Shown here: piece after piece, positions 63,463-64,000 of the stretch
How the letters are laid out: each line of letters opens with the position of its first letter
How positions within the stretch are numbered: position 1 is the stretch's first letter
Origin: Stutzerimonas stutzeri
GTDB taxonomy: Bacteria; Pseudomonadota; Gammaproteobacteria; Pseudomonadales; Pseudomonadaceae
Direction of reading: 5' to 3'
DNA length: 64,000 bases
Assembly (NCBI RefSeq): GCF_009789555.1
Contig: NZ_CP046902.1
Coordinates: 2,062,001-2,126,000 of the forward strand
Made by a program: the position numbers and the translations under genes
Notes under the pieces: model-generated
What the model saw: only the letters and a program-made list of their open reading frames with translations
Told to the model about the DNA's origin: nothing
Databases searched by the model: none

Positions 63463-64000
63463 ATGACCACGCTGCTGGCCCTGGATACCGCCACCGAAGC
63501 CTGCTCCGTCGCGCTGCTGCATGAAGGCCGCGTGCTGAGCCATTACGAGGTGATACCCCGCCTGCATGCGCAACGGCTGTTGCCCATGATCCAGACGTTG
63601 CTGGCCGAAGCGGGCGTCGCCCTGTCGGCCGTCGATGCGCTGGCGTTCGGTCGAGGCCCCGGCGCCTTTACCGGCGTGCGTATCGCCGTCGGCGTGGTGC
63701 AGGGGCTGGCGTTCGCGCTGGAGCGCCCGGTACTGCCGGTCTCGACCCTGGCGACCATTGCCCAGCGGGCCCATCGCGAACAGGCGGCCCAGCAGGTGGC
63801 CGTGGCCATCGATGCGCGCATGGATGAGGTCTACTGGGGTTGCTATCGCGCCCACGACGGTGAGATGCAATTGGCGGGCATCGAAGCCGTATTGCCACCG
63901 GAACAGGTCACGCTTCCGCGCGACAGCGCCGGGGACTGGCTTGCCGCCGGAACCGGGTGGCGCTATGGCGAGCGGCTTGCGGTACGGCCTGCGGCGGTTG
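63463..64000 (+). CDS. tsaB: tRNA threonylcarbamoyladenosine biosynthesis protein TsaB, N-terminal part
   Basis: The frame begins at an ATG 131 bp after adk and runs off the end of the window after 179 codons without a stop. The start MTTLLALDTATEACSVALLH and the FGRGPGAFTGVRIAVGVVQGLAF motif identify TsaB, the ASKHA-fold partner of TsaD in making t6A at position 37 of ANN-decoding tRNAs. A TACAAT hexamer at about 63424-63429, 34 bp upstream, may be its -10 box. The adk-tsaB order matches P. aeruginosa as I recall. Confidence 0.95.
   Translation, partial: MTTLLALDTATEACSVALLHEGRVLSHYEVIPRLHAQRLLPMIQTLLAEAGVALSAVDALAFGRGPGAFTGVRIAVGVVQGLAFALERPVLPVSTLATIAQRAHREQAAQQVAVAIDARMDEVYWGCYRAHDGEMQLAGIEAVLPPEQVTLPRDSAGDWLAAGTGWRYGERLAVRPAAV

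Overview
The window is a stretch of GC-rich chromosome from a gamma-proteobacterium of the Pseudomonadaceae, most like the Pseudomonas stutzeri (Stutzerimonas) group. Evidence is the close match of core proteins to Pseudomonas forms as I recall them (XseA, GuaB/GuaA, ArgF, BfrB/Bfd, RecJ, RF2, LysS, Ppc, Adk, TsaB) and several recognisable Pseudomonas gene orders: oprC / M23 peptidase / xseA / guaB-guaA / multicopper oxidase / tadA; argF / grxD / bfrB / bfd; and OmpA lipoprotein / DUF4398 / ppc / adk / tsaB. All comparisons are from memory, since no search could be run.

Layout. 1-9280 is core chromosome: the 3' end of a TonB-dependent copper receptor, a mechanosensitive channel, an isochorismatase-fold hydrolase, an M23 peptidase, xseA, a zinc-ribbon protein, guaB and guaA. 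9281 to about 23060 looks like a catabolic insertion between guaA and the multicopper oxidase/tadA pair: an aromatic-acid transporter / nitroreductase / acyl-CoA ligase operon, an AraC regulator, crotonase plus MaoC hydratase, a LysR regulator, a TRAP carboxylate transporter, a class II aldolase and an AT-richer epoxide hydrolase/dehalogenase-like protein. It has no integrase, but the sequence just after guaA holds a nested palindrome flanked by near-identical direct repeats. 23064-43778 returns to housekeeping: DUF1206 protein, multicopper oxidase, tadA, argF with a coupled ABC ATPase, grxD, bfrB, bfd behind a Fur-box-like site, yaeQ, pxpABC (5-oxoprolinase), recJ, a molybdopterin oxidoreductase, an Old Yellow Enzyme, a DUF533 protein, prfB with its programmed +1 frameshift, lysS and a QEGLA-motif (DUF1704) metallopeptidase-like protein.

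43998-57045 is a second catabolic cluster: a TRAP transporter on the minus strand, diverging from a tightly packed plus-strand operon of thioesterase, acyl-CoA dehydrogenase, SDR, aminoglycoside-phosphotransferase-like kinase, SurE phosphatase, acyl-CoA ligase, class II aldolase and D-2-hydroxyacid dehydrogenase, then a convergent second acyl-CoA ligase. The dehydrogenase and kinase resemble the two halves of animal ACAD10/ACAD11 and the LvaC/LvaA proteins of levulinate catabolism, so the operon probably degrades a hydroxy acid through a phosphorylated CoA intermediate. The SurE phosphatase, coupled to the kinase by a 4-nt overlap, is the most unusual part. 57332-64000 is core again: a small membrane protein, OmpA and DUF4398 lipoproteins, a small conserved protein, ppc, adk and the start of tsaB.

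I saw no tRNA, rRNA, CRISPR array, insertion sequence or complete phage gene.
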